The position numbers were made by a program, and so were the translations under genes. Below the pieces are notes generated by a model. That model was given only the letters and a program-made list of their open reading frames with translations. It had not been told where the DNA came from and searched no databases. Below are positions 8,055 to 17,076 of a DNA stretch of 64,000 nucleotides, in pieces. The stretch comes from Halorussus salinisoli (lineage in GTDB: Archaea > Halobacteriota > Halobacteria > Halobacteriales > Haladaptataceae). The stretch spans positions 1-64,000 of the forward strand of contig SZNP01000009.1 in the NCBI GenBank assembly GCA_005239435.1, in the 5' to 3' direction. How positions within the stretch are numbered: position 1 is the first letter of the stretch; every line of letters begins with the position of its first letter.

Positions 8055-9968
8055 ATGGTAGGAAAAGAAAATGAGGAGTCGAACTTGGATAAAACGCGAC
8101 GAAGCATCATCAAAGGCTCCGCGACACTGGGCGCACTCGGAGTCGGACCGAGCGTCGGGGTTGCGGGCGAAACGCCGAGTAGCGCAGGAGACGGAGACGA
8201 GCAAGCGGGTCAGCCGGTAGACCCACACGAGGGCGGCGGGAGCGGGAACGATGCCGGTACGATGATCGACGCCGACGGGAGCAGCCAATCGGTCCTCGTC
8301 GTCAAGGACTGCAACCCGTGGTACGCGGCGGCCAACGAGTACGTTCTCAGCCAGATGGACGTCCCCTATACGGTCATCAACTCGGACATGCTGGCCGACG
8401 AGGACCTCGACGGCTACTCCGCCGTCGTGTTCCCCTCGACTCAGTCCGAGAGCTACTACCGCCGACTCTCGAACAACAGCGGAAAAATCGAGCGGTACGT
8501 CGAAAACGGCGGGACGGTCGTCGGCCACATCGGTGACGGTGGCTACCCCTGCTACGGTGGGTACACCGGTTCGTTCCTGCCCAAGGGCGTGGGCCACACC
8601 CTAGAGTACTACGACAACATGAGCGTCGTGGACGATTCTCACCCGGTTCTGGACGGCATCAGTCCTGGCGCGCTTGATGGGTGGAACTACTCGACGCACG
8701 GATACCTGACGAACGTGCCCGGCGATGCCACTGTGGCCTACGGCGTCTCGGGGAATCCGACCGACCGACCAACCTTCGTCGAGTACGACCACGGAAGCGG
8801 ACGCGTCCTAGCTACGACCCAGACCATGGAGTGGCCGTTCTATCAGTCTAGCTACGGGACGCGCCAGCTTCTAAAGAACGAACTCGCCTACGCGCTCGAG
8901 GGTGGACGGTCCCCGACCGGGACCGGGTTACAGAAACTCGCCGACGAGAAACTCGCACTCGCGGAGTCCATCGACGGTATCGCCCAGAACATCGAAGAGA
9001 AGCCGCAAGTCGAAGCCACGCTCGAATCGCTCACGGACCGAGTAGACGAGGGGAGTCTCTCGGAAGCCGAGGCCGAGGACGCCATCAAACGAATGCTCCT
9101 CGGAGAGAACGTGACGGAGGCCACGCTCACCGCAATCGGGCCCGCAGGTGACGACGGTGAGTACGACCCTTCAGACCACGACCTCGAAATCGACACGCCC
9201 GGGGGAATCGGGGCATACGACACGGCCAAGGTCGCGGTGGACGGCGCGGTAGCGATACTGGTCAGCCTCCTCCTGAGCAAGCAGGGAGTCAAGCGGTTGC
9301 GGCGAATTCTCCCGGGTTGGGCGACCGACAAGATCTCGGGTGCGATGAAGTGGATCAAGAACGGCATCGAGAACCTCATCTCCGCCGCACTCGGCGCGTT
9401 CGAGACGGTCGTGCGGAGGGTCCGTGATGGTGCCTACACGATCTCGGACACATTGGAGGACGTGCTTCAGGAAGGTGGCAAAAAGAGCGCGGACGTCGCC
9501 GTGTCGAAACTCTTCGGCAAGTTACCGGAGGTGAACTCCGGACTCGCTGGCATCCTCACCGGTATCTTCGAGACCGAGACCCCCGACAGCCTCGACGGCG
9601 CGCTCGACGACCTCGACGCCGACCTCGGTGGAGACGGCACTATCGACGCTTCCGGGAGTTTCGAGGACGCAGTTGCCGAGGCACAGAACGGTCTCGACGA
9701 AATCGAGGACCGAGCGGAAGGTGCGAAGGAAGCCAGCGACTTCATCGGAAAAGTCGGGTTCTTCATCGACATCATGGAGGTCATCGGATACGCGCTCGCG
9801 GTGACGGGCGTGCTGGCCATCGGGACCGCCGCCATCGAACTCACTGCACTGATCGTGAACACGCTGTTCAACCTCACCCAAGTGCTGGTGGGCGTAGGCA
9901 CGGTCGAGGACATAGTGGACGTTCAGAACGAGACCTTAGACGGCGTCGTCTCGCCGGGGGGTGTCTAA
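8055..9968 (+). CDS. Tat-exported protein with amidotransferase-like domain and C-terminal membrane helices; function unknown
   Basis: A 637-residue protein. A Tat signal (TRRSIIKGSATLGALG, residues 14-29) is followed by an acidic linker. Residues about 75-280 look like a class I glutamine-amidotransferase/ThuA-type alpha/beta fold (SVLVVKD, YSAVVFPSTQ, IERYVENGGTVVGHIGDGG, GRVLATTQTMEW), but without an evident Cys-His-Glu triad. Helical, charged stretches then alternate with hydrophobic segments near 395 (VAVDGAVAILVSLLLS) and 575-620 (YALAVTGVLAIGTAAIELTALIV). The next gene starts three bases later, so the two form an operon. The role is unknown; a surface complex or pore is only a guess. 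Confidence 0.75.
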   Translation: MVGKENEESNLDKTRRSIIKGSATLGALGVGPSVGVAGETPSSAGDGDEQAGQPVDPHEGGGSGNDAGTMIDADGSSQSVLVVKDCNPWYAAANEYVLSQMDVPYTVINSDMLADEDLDGYSAVVFPSTQSESYYRRLSNNSGKIERYVENGGTVVGHIGDGGYPCYGGYTGSFLPKGVGHTLEYYDNMSVVDDSHPVLDGISPGALDGWNYSTHGYLTNVPGDATVAYGVSGNPTDRPTFVEYDHGSGRVLATTQTMEWPFYQSSYGTRQLLKNELAYALEGGRSPTGTGLQKLADEKLALAESIDGIAQNIEEKPQVEATLESLTDRVDEGSLSEAEAEDAIKRMLLGENVTEATLTAIGPAGDDGEYDPSDHDLEIDTPGGIGAYDTAKVAVDGAVAILVSLLLSKQGVKRLRRILPGWATDKISGAMKWIKNGIENLISAALGAFETVVRRVRDGAYTISDTLEDVLQEGGKKSADVAVSKLFGKLPEVNSGLAGILTGIFETETPDSLDGALDDLDADLGGDGTIDASGSFEDAVAEAQNGLDEIEDRAEGAKEASDFIGKVGFFIDIMEVIGYALAVTGVLAIGTAAIELTALIVNTLFNLTQVLVGVGTVEDIVDVQNETLDGVVSPGGV

Positions 9969-9971
9969 ACC

Positions 9972-11060
9972 ATGCCGAGCGAATCCGTAACCGAGACTCT
10001 TGAAGACCTGAAAGCGGGCGTCGAGGCGTCAGACACGACCGCAGTCAAGGACGCCGTGGACGAACTGCAAGCCGAGTACGACCGAATAGAGACCTCCGAA
10101 CAGGTGTTGCTTCAGCAAGCGGTCGCGGCCCGCGACAAGACGTCGCTGTCGCGCGAACGCCGCCAGACACTCGACTCGCTCGCCCGCACGACCGCGAGCG
10201 TGTCGCTCCCGCGTTCGAGTATCCTGACGTTCGGAGCCTATTACGTCACGGCGCCCGAGCAGGTAGACGACTCACGGATCATCGAGACCGCAGATACGTT
10301 GGCCGACGAGGAATCGACGCTGGTGGAGCACGCGGAGCAGGCCGAACCGATCGTCGAGGACGTGGCGATTCCGCCGACGCTGGCGTTCACCGAACTCGTC
10401 GCACCGGACGCCGCTCAGCCGAAGGGGCCGACGTTCGGCATAGACGTAACGGTCCAGAACGTCGGCGACGAGACCACCGAATCCGTCGCAGTGTCGGCCG
10501 CAAGTGACCTTCCGCTGTCGCCGAGAAGTGCCGATTTCGGGGCGCTCGCTCCCGATACGACTGCTGGCGCCACGTTCGAAGCGAGCGCGGCTACCGCCGG
10601 GACCTTCACCGTCGAGTTGAGTGCCGAAGGGGACGACGCCGACACCGTCTCCGAGTCCGTCGAAGTCACGGTACTCGACAAAGCGGGGTACGTCGACCGG
10701 ATTCGGGAGGATCTCGACGGAGCCATGCAGACGCTCGGCGAGGCAGGTCTCCCCCGCGGGACCGCGAAAGGCGTTGAATCGAAACTTGAAGCCGCGATTC
10801 GGAAGGTGGACGACGCCGAGCGATTCGTCGAGCGCGGGAAGGCCAAACAGGCCAACAACATGCTCACTGCGGCCGCGAACGTTCTCGGAGCGGCGCTCAA
10901 TCAGCTCGACGCAGGTAGTAATGGCAACGGAAACGGTGGCGGACGCGGTAACGGAACCGGTGGCAGAAACGGTAACGATGACCGCGAACCCGGACTCGTG
11001 TTCGGTGTGGTCGAGAGCCTCATCGACGAGATAGCCACCGCCAAGACGGCCGAACTGTAG
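9972..11060 (+). CDS. CARDB-like domain protein, partner of the upstream exported protein
   Basis: A 362-residue acidic protein. Residues 1-60 are helical and probably coiled coil. Residues about 145-240 resemble a CARDB/immunoglobulin-like beta domain (DVTVQNVGDETTESVAVSA and TFTVELSAEGDD). Residues 245-310 are helical and resemble the FIMAH-type repeats seen in secreted proteins (AIRKVDDAERFVERGKAKQA). A glycine-asparagine-rich linker and a short hydrophobic end follow. There is no signal peptide, although CARDB domains usually act outside the cell. It starts three bases after the upstream gene, so the two are probably co-translated. The function is unknown. Confidence 0.7.
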   Translation: MPSESVTETLEDLKAGVEASDTTAVKDAVDELQAEYDRIETSEQVLLQQAVAARDKTSLSRERRQTLDSLARTTASVSLPRSSILTFGAYYVTAPEQVDDSRIIETADTLADEESTLVEHAEQAEPIVEDVAIPPTLAFTELVAPDAAQPKGPTFGIDVTVQNVGDETTESVAVSAASDLPLSPRSADFGALAPDTTAGATFEASAATAGTFTVELSAEGDDADTVSESVEVTVLDKAGYVDRIREDLDGAMQTLGEAGLPRGTAKGVESKLEAAIRKVDDAERFVERGKAKQANNMLTAAANVLGAALNQLDAGSNGNGNGGGRGNGTGGRNGNDDREPGLVFGVVESLIDEIATAKTAEL

Positions 11061-11077
11061 CTGTATTCTCCAGAAGA

Positions 11078-11088
11078 TTTATTAAATT
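11078..11088 (+). promoter_or_regulatory. TATA box of the GIDE-like gene
   Basis: TTTATTAAATT lies 24 to 34 bases before the ATG at 11112, the canonical leaderless spacing. Confidence 0.6.
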
Positions 11089-11111
11089 CTTTTCGATATA
11101 CTCACGTAGTG

Positions 11112-11939
11112 ATGTTCGACGCCTTCGTGGGCTTGCTCGAAGACGCCGTCCACGTCCTGGTACTCCTCTTCGGAGTCGGATTCGTCTGGCAGGCGGCGAC
11201 GCTCGTCTCACACCAGCGAACACTCAGCAGGTTAGAGACCAACCAGACGGGAGCCGTCGAGGGTGGACTGGTCGCCGTCGAGGGCGAAGTACGCGGCCCT
11301 GTCGAGGACGGATTAGTGTCGCCGATTCGTCGGGAAAACGGCGTCCTCGCCAAGTGGGCGGTCAAAGAGTACGCGGGTCACGAGGCGGGTACCGGCGGCG
11401 GGTGGACCGAGTTCGGTTCGGGGTACGAGACGGTCCCCTTCGTGGTCGACGACGGGTCGGGACCGGTCGTCGTCGAGATCGACGGCGAGGAGTCGCTCAG
11501 AAAGTTGGAGATCGACCTGGAGGAGTTCGAAGACGACCCCGCGCTGGAACTGGACGTTACCGAACGTCCCCCGAAACACGTCCGCGAGTTCCTCGCGACT
11601 CACGACGTGCGCGAGCAACAATCCGAGACGAGCGTTCCGACCTCGGAAGACGGCGACGAGCAGGGTGACCGGCGCTACTACGAGACGGTCCTCGACTCCG
11701 GCGACGAAGTCTACGTCGTCGGAAACGCGACGAGATACGCCGACACCGACTCGGCTGCGACGGCGGTTCTCTCGCCGTCTGCGGACGGGTCCGGGACGTT
11801 CTACCTCACGGACCGAGGTCGGTCGGCGGTTCTCCGGGGGCGAATCGCCCGCGCGACCCTGATGGGCGTCTTGGGCGTCCTGCTCGTGTGGTACGAGTTG
11901 GGGCGGTTCGCTCCCGGCGTTCAGTTCGTTCAGTTCTGA
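11112..11939 (+). CDS. GIDE-domain-like membrane protein
   Basis: About 275 residues. An N-terminal membrane helix (HVLVLLFGVGFVWQAATLV) precedes a long acidic, beta-rich soluble part and a C-terminal helix (LMGVLGVLLVWYELG). The region with GAVEGGLVAVEGEVRG and the later YYETVLDSGDEVYVVGNA resembles the GIDE domain of MUL1-type proteins, found in archaea without the RING finger. ATG 11112 is preferred to GTG 11109 on TATA spacing. Its function in archaea is not established. Confidence 0.72.
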   Translation: MFDAFVGLLEDAVHVLVLLFGVGFVWQAATLVSHQRTLSRLETNQTGAVEGGLVAVEGEVRGPVEDGLVSPIRRENGVLAKWAVKEYAGHEAGTGGGWTEFGSGYETVPFVVDDGSGPVVVEIDGEESLRKLEIDLEEFEDDPALELDVTERPPKHVREFLATHDVREQQSETSVPTSEDGDEQGDRRYYETVLDSGDEVYVVGNATRYADTDSAATAVLSPSADGSGTFYLTDRGRSAVLRGRIARATLMGVLGVLLVWYELGRFAPGVQFVQF

Positions 11940-12027
11940 GGTATCTCGTGGGACGTCTGCGTTCTCTAAGACGGCGGTAGGTAGAAACTTCTATTTGCCC
12001 ACAGTCCAACCTCCCGAACGGACAAGT

Positions 12028-12420
12028 ATGAGTCAATCGTACAATCGAGGCCTCGTCGAAGACTTCGGCCGGTGGCGGGAGTTCACGGCCGGGATGTGGG
12101 CCTGGATACTTCACAAGTTCACCGGATGGGTACTCGTCGGCTATCTGTTTACGCACATCGCCGTGTTGAGTACCGCAACCTCCGGTGCGAACGCGTACAC
12201 CGACACGATTCAGGGACTCGAAAGCCTGCTCGTCGTCCGGGTCATGGAGGTCGGCCTGCTGGCGGTCGCCGTCTTCCACATTCTGAACGGGGTCCGCCTG
12301 CTGTTCGTTGACCTCGGACTCGGGCTCGAATCGCAGGACAAGAGCTTCTACGCGTCGTTGGTCGTTACGGGCGTCATCGTGCTGGCAAGTATCCCGACGT
12401 TCCTCGAGGGGGCGTTCTGA
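12028..12420 (+). CDS. sdhC: succinate dehydrogenase cytochrome b subunit
   Basis: A 130-residue membrane anchor subunit of complex II. It has three membrane helices, with HKFTGWVLVGYLFTHIAVL carrying the haem-ligand type histidine, then VGLLAVAVFHILNGVRLL and ASLVVTGVIVLASI. The first helix with its H-x-G pattern is typical of SdhC. ATG 12028 is chosen because MSQSYNRG starts the usual haloarchaeal N-terminus; the frame is open upstream to 11995 but lacks conserved features there. It is the first gene of sdhCDBA, one base ahead of the next. Confidence 0.92.
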   Translation: MSQSYNRGLVEDFGRWREFTAGMWAWILHKFTGWVLVGYLFTHIAVLSTATSGANAYTDTIQGLESLLVVRVMEVGLLAVAVFHILNGVRLLFVDLGLGLESQDKSFYASLVVTGVIVLASIPTFLEGAF

Positions 12421-12421
12421 G

Positions 12422-12787
12422 ATGGCCGAGCGTTACTCCTCGTTCCAGAGCGGGAGTCTCTCGTGGCTCCTCCAACGAGTCACGGCGGCGTTTCTAGTCG
12501 TGGTGCTGGCGTTCCACTTCTTCCTCCTGCACTTCGTCAACCACGCGTCCGAGGTGACGTTCGCCGGGACCACCGCCCGCATGGAGCAGTGGGGTTACCT
12601 CGTCACGATGGTCCTGTTCCTGCTGACCGCGACGTTCCACGGCGTCAACGGCGTCTACGCCGCGCTACTGAATCAGGGCCTGACGGGCACGAAGAAGACC
12701 GTGGTGAAAGGCGTCCTCGCTATCGCCGGCCTCGCGCTGGCCGCACAGGGGACCTACCTCGCGCTCGTCATGTCCGGAGTGATGTAA
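12422..12787 (+). CDS. sdhD: succinate dehydrogenase membrane anchor subunit
   Basis: A 121-residue second anchor subunit of succinate dehydrogenase. It has three membrane helices: LSWLLQRVTAAFLVVVLAFHFFLLHFV, WGYLVTMVLFLLTATFHGVNGVY and VLAIAGLALAAQGTYLALV. The R-x-T and HFFLLH stretches fit quinone- and haem-site residues of the family. It lies between sdhC and sdhB with one-base gaps, so the four genes are one transcription unit. Confidence 0.9.
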   Translation: MAERYSSFQSGSLSWLLQRVTAAFLVVVLAFHFFLLHFVNHASEVTFAGTTARMEQWGYLVTMVLFLLTATFHGVNGVYAALLNQGLTGTKKTVVKGVLAIAGLALAAQGTYLALVMSGVM

Positions 12788-12788
12788 C

Positions 12789-13679
12789 ATGAGCACGCAA
12801 GTACCAGAAGAAGAAGAGCAAGCCGAGAGTGTAGAACAGGAGACCGAGACGGCGGTCGAACAGGAAGAACCGTCGTACGGCGACCAGCGTCGCTCCCAGC
12901 GGGACGCCCAACGCCAGCAGTCGGTGTCGGGCGCACCCGCTGACGTAGAGGGCGAAACCTTCCAGCTGAAGGTGTTCCGCTACGACCCCGAGGTCGAGGG
13001 CAAGATGGAACCGCGGTTCGACGACTTCGCCATCCCCCGCAAGAAGGGGATGACGGTCCTCGACGCGCTCATCTACGCCCGCGACCGGTACGACACCACC
13101 CTCACCTTCCGACACTCCTGCCGACAGGCGGTGTGTGGCTCCGACGCCCTGTTCATCAACGGCCGACAGCGACTCGGCTGTCAGACCCAGATTTCGGACC
13201 TCGAAGCCCCGGTCCGAGTCGAACCGCTGCCCCATCAGGACGTGCTGAAGGACCTCGTCGTGGACATGGAACACTTCTACGACCAGATGCACGCGGTCGA
13301 GCCGTTCTTCCAGCCCGAAGAGGAGTCGGACGGCGAACTCGAGGAGTATCGCCAGACCCGCGAGAACCGCGAGAAGATCAAGATGTCCACGCGGTGCATC
13401 TGGTGCGGAGCCTGCATGTCCTCGTGTAACATCGCGGCCGGGGACAACCAGTATCTCGGTCCGGCGGCCATCAACAAGGCCTATCGGTTCGCCATGGACG
13501 AGCGCGAAGGCGAGAACATGAAGGAGCACAGGCTCAACGTGATGGACCAAGAACACGGCGTCTGGCGGTGCCAGACCCAGTTCTCGTGTACGAACGTCTG
13601 TCCGAAGGACATCCCGCTGACCGAGCACATCCAGGAGCTCAAGCGAGAAGCAGTCAAGCAGAACCTCAAATTCTGGTAA
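12789..13679 (+). CDS. sdhB: succinate dehydrogenase iron-sulfur subunit
   Basis: A 296-residue electron-transfer subunit. An acidic extension of about 55 residues precedes the core. The [2Fe-2S] site uses C111, C116 and C131, with aspartate D119 at the usual third cysteine, as in many SdhB proteins. The [4Fe-4S]/[3Fe-4S] sites are C203-x2-C206-x2-C209-x3-C213 and C261-x5-C267-x3-C271-P. It passes electrons from the flavoprotein to quinone through the SdhCD anchor. It lies within the sdh operon. Confidence 0.95.
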   Translation: MSTQVPEEEEQAESVEQETETAVEQEEPSYGDQRRSQRDAQRQQSVSGAPADVEGETFQLKVFRYDPEVEGKMEPRFDDFAIPRKKGMTVLDALIYARDRYDTTLTFRHSCRQAVCGSDALFINGRQRLGCQTQISDLEAPVRVEPLPHQDVLKDLVVDMEHFYDQMHAVEPFFQPEEESDGELEEYRQTRENREKIKMSTRCIWCGACMSSCNIAAGDNQYLGPAAINKAYRFAMDEREGENMKEHRLNVMDQEHGVWRCQTQFSCTNVCPKDIPLTEHIQELKREAVKQNLKFW

Positions 13680-13700
13680 TCAGGTGAACATTTAGCAACT

Positions 13701-15542
13701 ATGCACGAACACGACGTTCTGGTAATCGGCGGCGGCGGTGCCGGACTCCGTGCGGCCATCGCGGCCCACGAGGAAGGCGCGGACGTGGCTATCGTCACGA
13801 AGCTTCACCCCGTACGGAGCCACACCGGCGCAGCCGAAGGCGGCATCAACGCGGCGCTCCGCGAGGGCGACGACTGGGAACTCCACGCCTACGACACGAT
13901 GAAGGGGTCGGACTACCTCGGCGACGCTCCCGCAATCGAGACCCTCGCGCAGGACAGCCCCGAGGAGACCATCCAACTCGAAAACTGGGGGATGCCGTTC
14001 TCCCGGGAGGACGACGGCCGGGTCTCCCAGCGACCGTTCGGCGGACTATCCTTCGCCCGGACGACCTACGCCGGGGCCGAGACTGGCCACCACATGCTCC
14101 ACACGATGTACGAGCAGGTGGTCAAGCGAGGGATTCAGGTCTACGACGAGTGGTACGTCTCGAATCTCGCAGTGACCGACCACGACGACCCCGCGGACCG
14201 CGAGTGTCACGGCGTCGTCGCTTACGACATCAAGACCGGCCAGGTCGAGGGCTTCAAGGCCCGAAACGGGGTCGTCCTCGCCACCGGAGGCACCGGACAG
14301 GTGTACGACCACACCACCAACGCGGTGGCGAACACCGGCGACGGCGCGGCGATGGCCTACCGCGCGGGCGTCCCGCTCGAAGACATGGAGTTCGTCCAGT
14401 TCCACCCGACCACGCTCCCCTCGACGGGGGTCCTCATCTCCGAAGGCGTCCGCGGTGAGGGTGGTATCCTCTACAACAGCGAGGGCGAGCGGTTCATGTT
14501 CGAGTACGGCTACGCCAACAACGCCGGGGAACTGGCCTCCCGCGACGTGGTCGCGCGCGCGGAACTCACGGAAGTCAACGCGGGCCGCGGCGTCGAGGAC
14601 GAGTACGTCTACCTCGACATGCGCCACCTCGGCGAGGAGCGCATCACCGACCGACTGGAGAACATCCTCCACCTCGCGCGTGACTTCGAGGGCGTGGACG
14701 GCCTCGAAGAGCCGATGCCGGTCAAGCCCGGCCAGCACTACGAGATGGGCGGTATCGAGACCGACGAGAACGGCGAGACGCTCATCGACGGTCTCTACGC
14801 CGCGGGCGAGTGCGCCTGCGTCTCGGTCCACGGGTCGAACCGCCTCGGCGGTAACGCCCTGCCGGAACTCATCGTCTTCGGTGCTCGCGCTGGCCGACAC
14901 GCCGCGGGCGCAGACATGGGCGAAGCCGAGATTACGACGGGCAAGACGGCCGAAATCGAGGAAGAGGACGGTCTCGACACGCCGGTCGAACCCGGCGCGG
15001 TCTCCTCCGCCGACGAGGAGGACACGGTCGCCGACGGTGGCGCGGCAGTCGTCGAACCCGACGAGACGGTCCGCCACACGGTCGAGCGCGAGCGAACCCG
15101 CATCGAGGAACTGATGGAGAAAGACGACGGCATCCAACACGCCGAACTCCGCGAGGACCTCCAGAAGTCGATGACGGCGAACGTCAACGTCTTCCGGAAC
15201 GAGGAGGGCCTCAAACAGGCGCTCGAAGACATCCGCGAGGTCCGCGAGGCGTATCAGGACGTGTACGTCAACGACCCCTCGCGCACGTTCAACACCGACC
15301 TCATCCACACCATCGAGACCCGAAACCTCATCGACCTCGCCGAGGCCATCACGCTCGGCGCGCTGGCCCGCGACGAGTTCCGCGGTGCCCACTGGCGACA
15401 GGCCCACCAGGAGCGCAAGGACGACGAGTGGCTCAAGCACACGATGCTCTCGTGGAACGACGGCACGCCGGAACTCTGGTACAAGCCGGTCATCCTCGAA
15501 GGCGAGAGCAAGACCTACGAACCGAAGGAACGCTCGTACTGA
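13701..15542 (+). CDS. sdhA: succinate dehydrogenase flavoprotein subunit
   Basis: A 613-residue catalytic subunit oxidising succinate to fumarate in the TCA cycle. The FAD dinucleotide fold is at the N-terminus (VIGGGGAGLRAAIAA). The flavin-linking histidine is H41 in RSHTGAAEGG. The substrate site appears as QFHPTTL, and HGSNRLGGNALPEL is the C-terminal FAD motif. An acidic insertion at about 410-455 (GLDTPVEPGAVSSADEED), before the helical domain, is a haloarchaeal feature. It starts 21 bases after sdhB and ends the operon. Confidence 0.96.
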   Translation: MHEHDVLVIGGGGAGLRAAIAAHEEGADVAIVTKLHPVRSHTGAAEGGINAALREGDDWELHAYDTMKGSDYLGDAPAIETLAQDSPEETIQLENWGMPFSREDDGRVSQRPFGGLSFARTTYAGAETGHHMLHTMYEQVVKRGIQVYDEWYVSNLAVTDHDDPADRECHGVVAYDIKTGQVEGFKARNGVVLATGGTGQVYDHTTNAVANTGDGAAMAYRAGVPLEDMEFVQFHPTTLPSTGVLISEGVRGEGGILYNSEGERFMFEYGYANNAGELASRDVVARAELTEVNAGRGVEDEYVYLDMRHLGEERITDRLENILHLARDFEGVDGLEEPMPVKPGQHYEMGGIETDENGETLIDGLYAAGECACVSVHGSNRLGGNALPELIVFGARAGRHAAGADMGEAEITTGKTAEIEEEDGLDTPVEPGAVSSADEEDTVADGGAAVVEPDETVRHTVERERTRIEELMEKDDGIQHAELREDLQKSMTANVNVFRNEEGLKQALEDIREVREAYQDVYVNDPSRTFNTDLIHTIETRNLIDLAEAITLGALARDEFRGAHWRQAHQERKDDEWLKHTMLSWNDGTPELWYKPVILEGESKTYEPKERSY

Positions 15543-16157
15543 ACGGTCTCTTTCCGCGCAGCGTTTTCCTGCGGTCGCTCGCCGACCGACTTTCGCTCTC
15601 GGGTGTTGCTACTCGACTTACCGACTCGGGCGTAGTGACTCCTCCAACCCGACGTGCGGTTGGCGCGCCACAAGTGGCGCGCCAACCGCGTGGGGTCGCC
15701 GGGAGTGGAGGCTTGCAGAGCGAAGCAAGGCCCGGAAGAGGCGGGTGGTCTTCCGGTGCGACCGACGGCTCGCAGGAAGTGCAGTCGCGGTGCCGTGTAG
15801 TGCGGTCCTCGTTTGTTCGAGCGGTAGCTAGCTGTCCCGGCCGTCTCGACTCTCGCGAGTTTCGTCCCTCCGCCGACCAGTTCACGGTTCGGGGTCGTAC
15901 CTCGAAGTGAATGGCTCGGCCCTCTCGGGGTAGTCGGACTGGCGGTCCCGCAGTGCGCGCTACTGCTCTCGTCCGGAAACGCGCGAGGCGTCCGGTGCCA
16001 GTTCGTCCCGTTCTCGTATTCGAACGTTCGGCCGCCGGAGAAACACGTAGATGCGCATTAACAATAATATTAATCATTTAGCAAAGGATATTATTCCTCT
16101 CCCCGTCGAGTTGGAGAACCGACCGCTCACCGAAACTGCGCGAAGAGTTCGAGTCGT
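15543..16157. other. intergenic region after sdhA
   Basis: About 615 bases with no convincing gene. It holds a near-perfect GC-rich palindrome (15656-15689). Around 16047-16095 there is an AT-rich patch with ATTAACAATAATATTAATC. Open frames here lack haloarchaeal protein composition and family features. Confidence 0.45.
15656..15689. repeat. 16-bp perfect inverted repeat
   Basis: GCGGTTGGCGCGCCAC and its exact reverse complement, separated by only two bases, 114 bases after the sdhA stop. It would form a very stable hairpin or cruciform. A related hairpin with the same TTGGCGCG core lies at 23651-23679. It may be a dispersed element or a transcription end signal; there is no T-tract. Confidence 0.7.
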
Positions 16158-16358
16158 TCACCCGGCCAGTCCGAGCATCGACAGGAGGTCTACGCCCACG
16201 CCGAAGTAATCCACGACCTTGTAGCCGACGTAGATGCCGAAGATACCGACCACGCCGGGGAGTTCCGGCGGTGCGGGTATCGGGACGCCGAGGAACTTGA
16301 ACAGAGCGCCCGTAATGAGTCCCGTCAGGAGTGCGAGGAGCGTGGGTGTGACGTTCAT
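16158..16358 (-). CDS. XapX domain-containing small membrane protein
   Basis: A 66-residue protein with two membrane helices: TPTLLALLTGLITGALFKFL and GVVGIFGIYVGYKVVDYF. The helix-PIPAPPELPGVVGI-helix pattern is the signature of the XapX/DUF1427 family. ATG 16358 (MNVTPT) is preferred, as the longer frame from 16406 adds a segment without family features. The family's biochemical role is unknown. Confidence 0.8.
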   Translation of the reverse strand: MNVTPTLLALLTGLITGALFKFLGVPIPAPPELPGVVGIFGIYVGYKVVDYFGVGVDLLSMLGLAG

Positions 16359-16758
16359 ATCTCCGGCGTTAGCGCTCGGACTCAAAAGCAGTTTCTGGTT
16401 CGTCACGGTGGAGGCGAGTCGGGAGTGTTCGGAAGGTCCACTTTCGCTACCAGTATCACGGTAGCCGGTGTTTTGCGTAAGAGTGTTCGCACACTACGCA
16501 CAGCAGAAACCGTGGCGGCAGTATCGTATTCGAAAGCCCCCGCCCGGTCGTCTGTACCACCGTTCTCCTCCGGCGGTCCGTCTCACCGGCCGCTTCTGGT
16601 GGTTTGGGTCACCGAATGCATCCCGTGGTTTGCGCCAGTGGCGCTCGACGCGAAACGGAGAGTTCACGAAGAGTTCGGACTGACGGTTCCGAGTTCGCGG
16701 ACGCTAAAAATGAACGAAGGCGTCACGGAGATGCGAAGAAGCAGGGCCGTTTAGGTCC
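16359..16758. other. intergenic region, nothing identified
   Basis: About 400 bases upstream of the XapX gene and downstream of a 39-codon gene. No supported gene, repeat or RNA is seen. A TTTTGAGTCC stretch near 16380 could be the XapX promoter. Confidence 0.35.
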
Positions 16759-16878
16759 TCAGCGCCACTGCGAGAGCGTGTTCGATTCCTCGAACGGCAT
16801 CGCAATGTACGCCTCGTCGTTCGAGACGTCCGCGATGACGGTCGTGCGTTCGTCGTCGCTGTCGTCGACAGCGAACAT
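16759..16878 (-). CDS. very small acidic haloarchaeal protein, possibly N-terminally truncated
   Basis: A 39-codon frame ends FEESNTLSQWR and contains MFAVDDSDDERTTVIADVS and DEAYIAMP. This pattern (a VIADVS core and a C-terminal tryptophan-arginine) matches short haloarchaeal proteins of unknown function that usually have about 15 to 25 more N-terminal residues. The frame stays open upstream and encodes a plausible acidic stretch (DLDESFEEGEV), but an in-frame TGA closes it before any start codon. Either translation starts at ATG 16878 or the gene is broken. It was found by translating the minus strand directly. Confidence 0.5.
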   Translation of the reverse strand: MFAVDDSDDERTTVIADVSNDEAYIAMPFEESNTLSQWR

Positions 16879-17002
16879 GACTTCTCCCTCTTCGAACGAT
16901 TCGTCGAGGTCGGTAGTGGGGATTGTCCAACTCAGGGTAGGTCACCGTCGTTCGTTCGACGTACCTCTGTCTATCCACGGAAGGTTCTTTAGTATACACC
17001 AC

Positions 17003-17023
17003 CCTCCCGTCCGTAACGGGAGG
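17003..17023. repeat. short hairpin downstream of the PGF-CTERM gene
   Basis: An 8-bp stem (CCTCCCGT / ACGGGAGG) with a five-base loop lies 54 bases beyond the stop of the minus-strand gene ending at 17077. It could help end that transcript, although there is no strong T-tract. Confidence 0.4.
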
Positions 17024-17076
17024 TTACGGCCTTCTTAACTCCGATAAAACGGCGTGAAACGAAGTGGGAGAGAAGG

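Noticed and set aside
14046..15440. 464-codon open frame antisense to sdhA (and similar long antisense frames, e.g. 21152-22828)
   Set aside because: Long antisense frames are expected in GC-rich haloarchaeal genes. The opposite strand encodes a clear, full-length conserved protein and the antisense product has shadow composition.
16060..16090. ATTAACAAT and TTAGCAAAG near an AT-rich patch
   Set aside because: Neither has CA at the right distance or the correct half-site, and no gene starts downstream in the right orientation.
17003..17030. Hairpin considered as the right end of a TnpB/IS605-type element
   Set aside because: No transposase or TnpB-like gene or remnant adjoins it; a simple hairpin is the only supported description.
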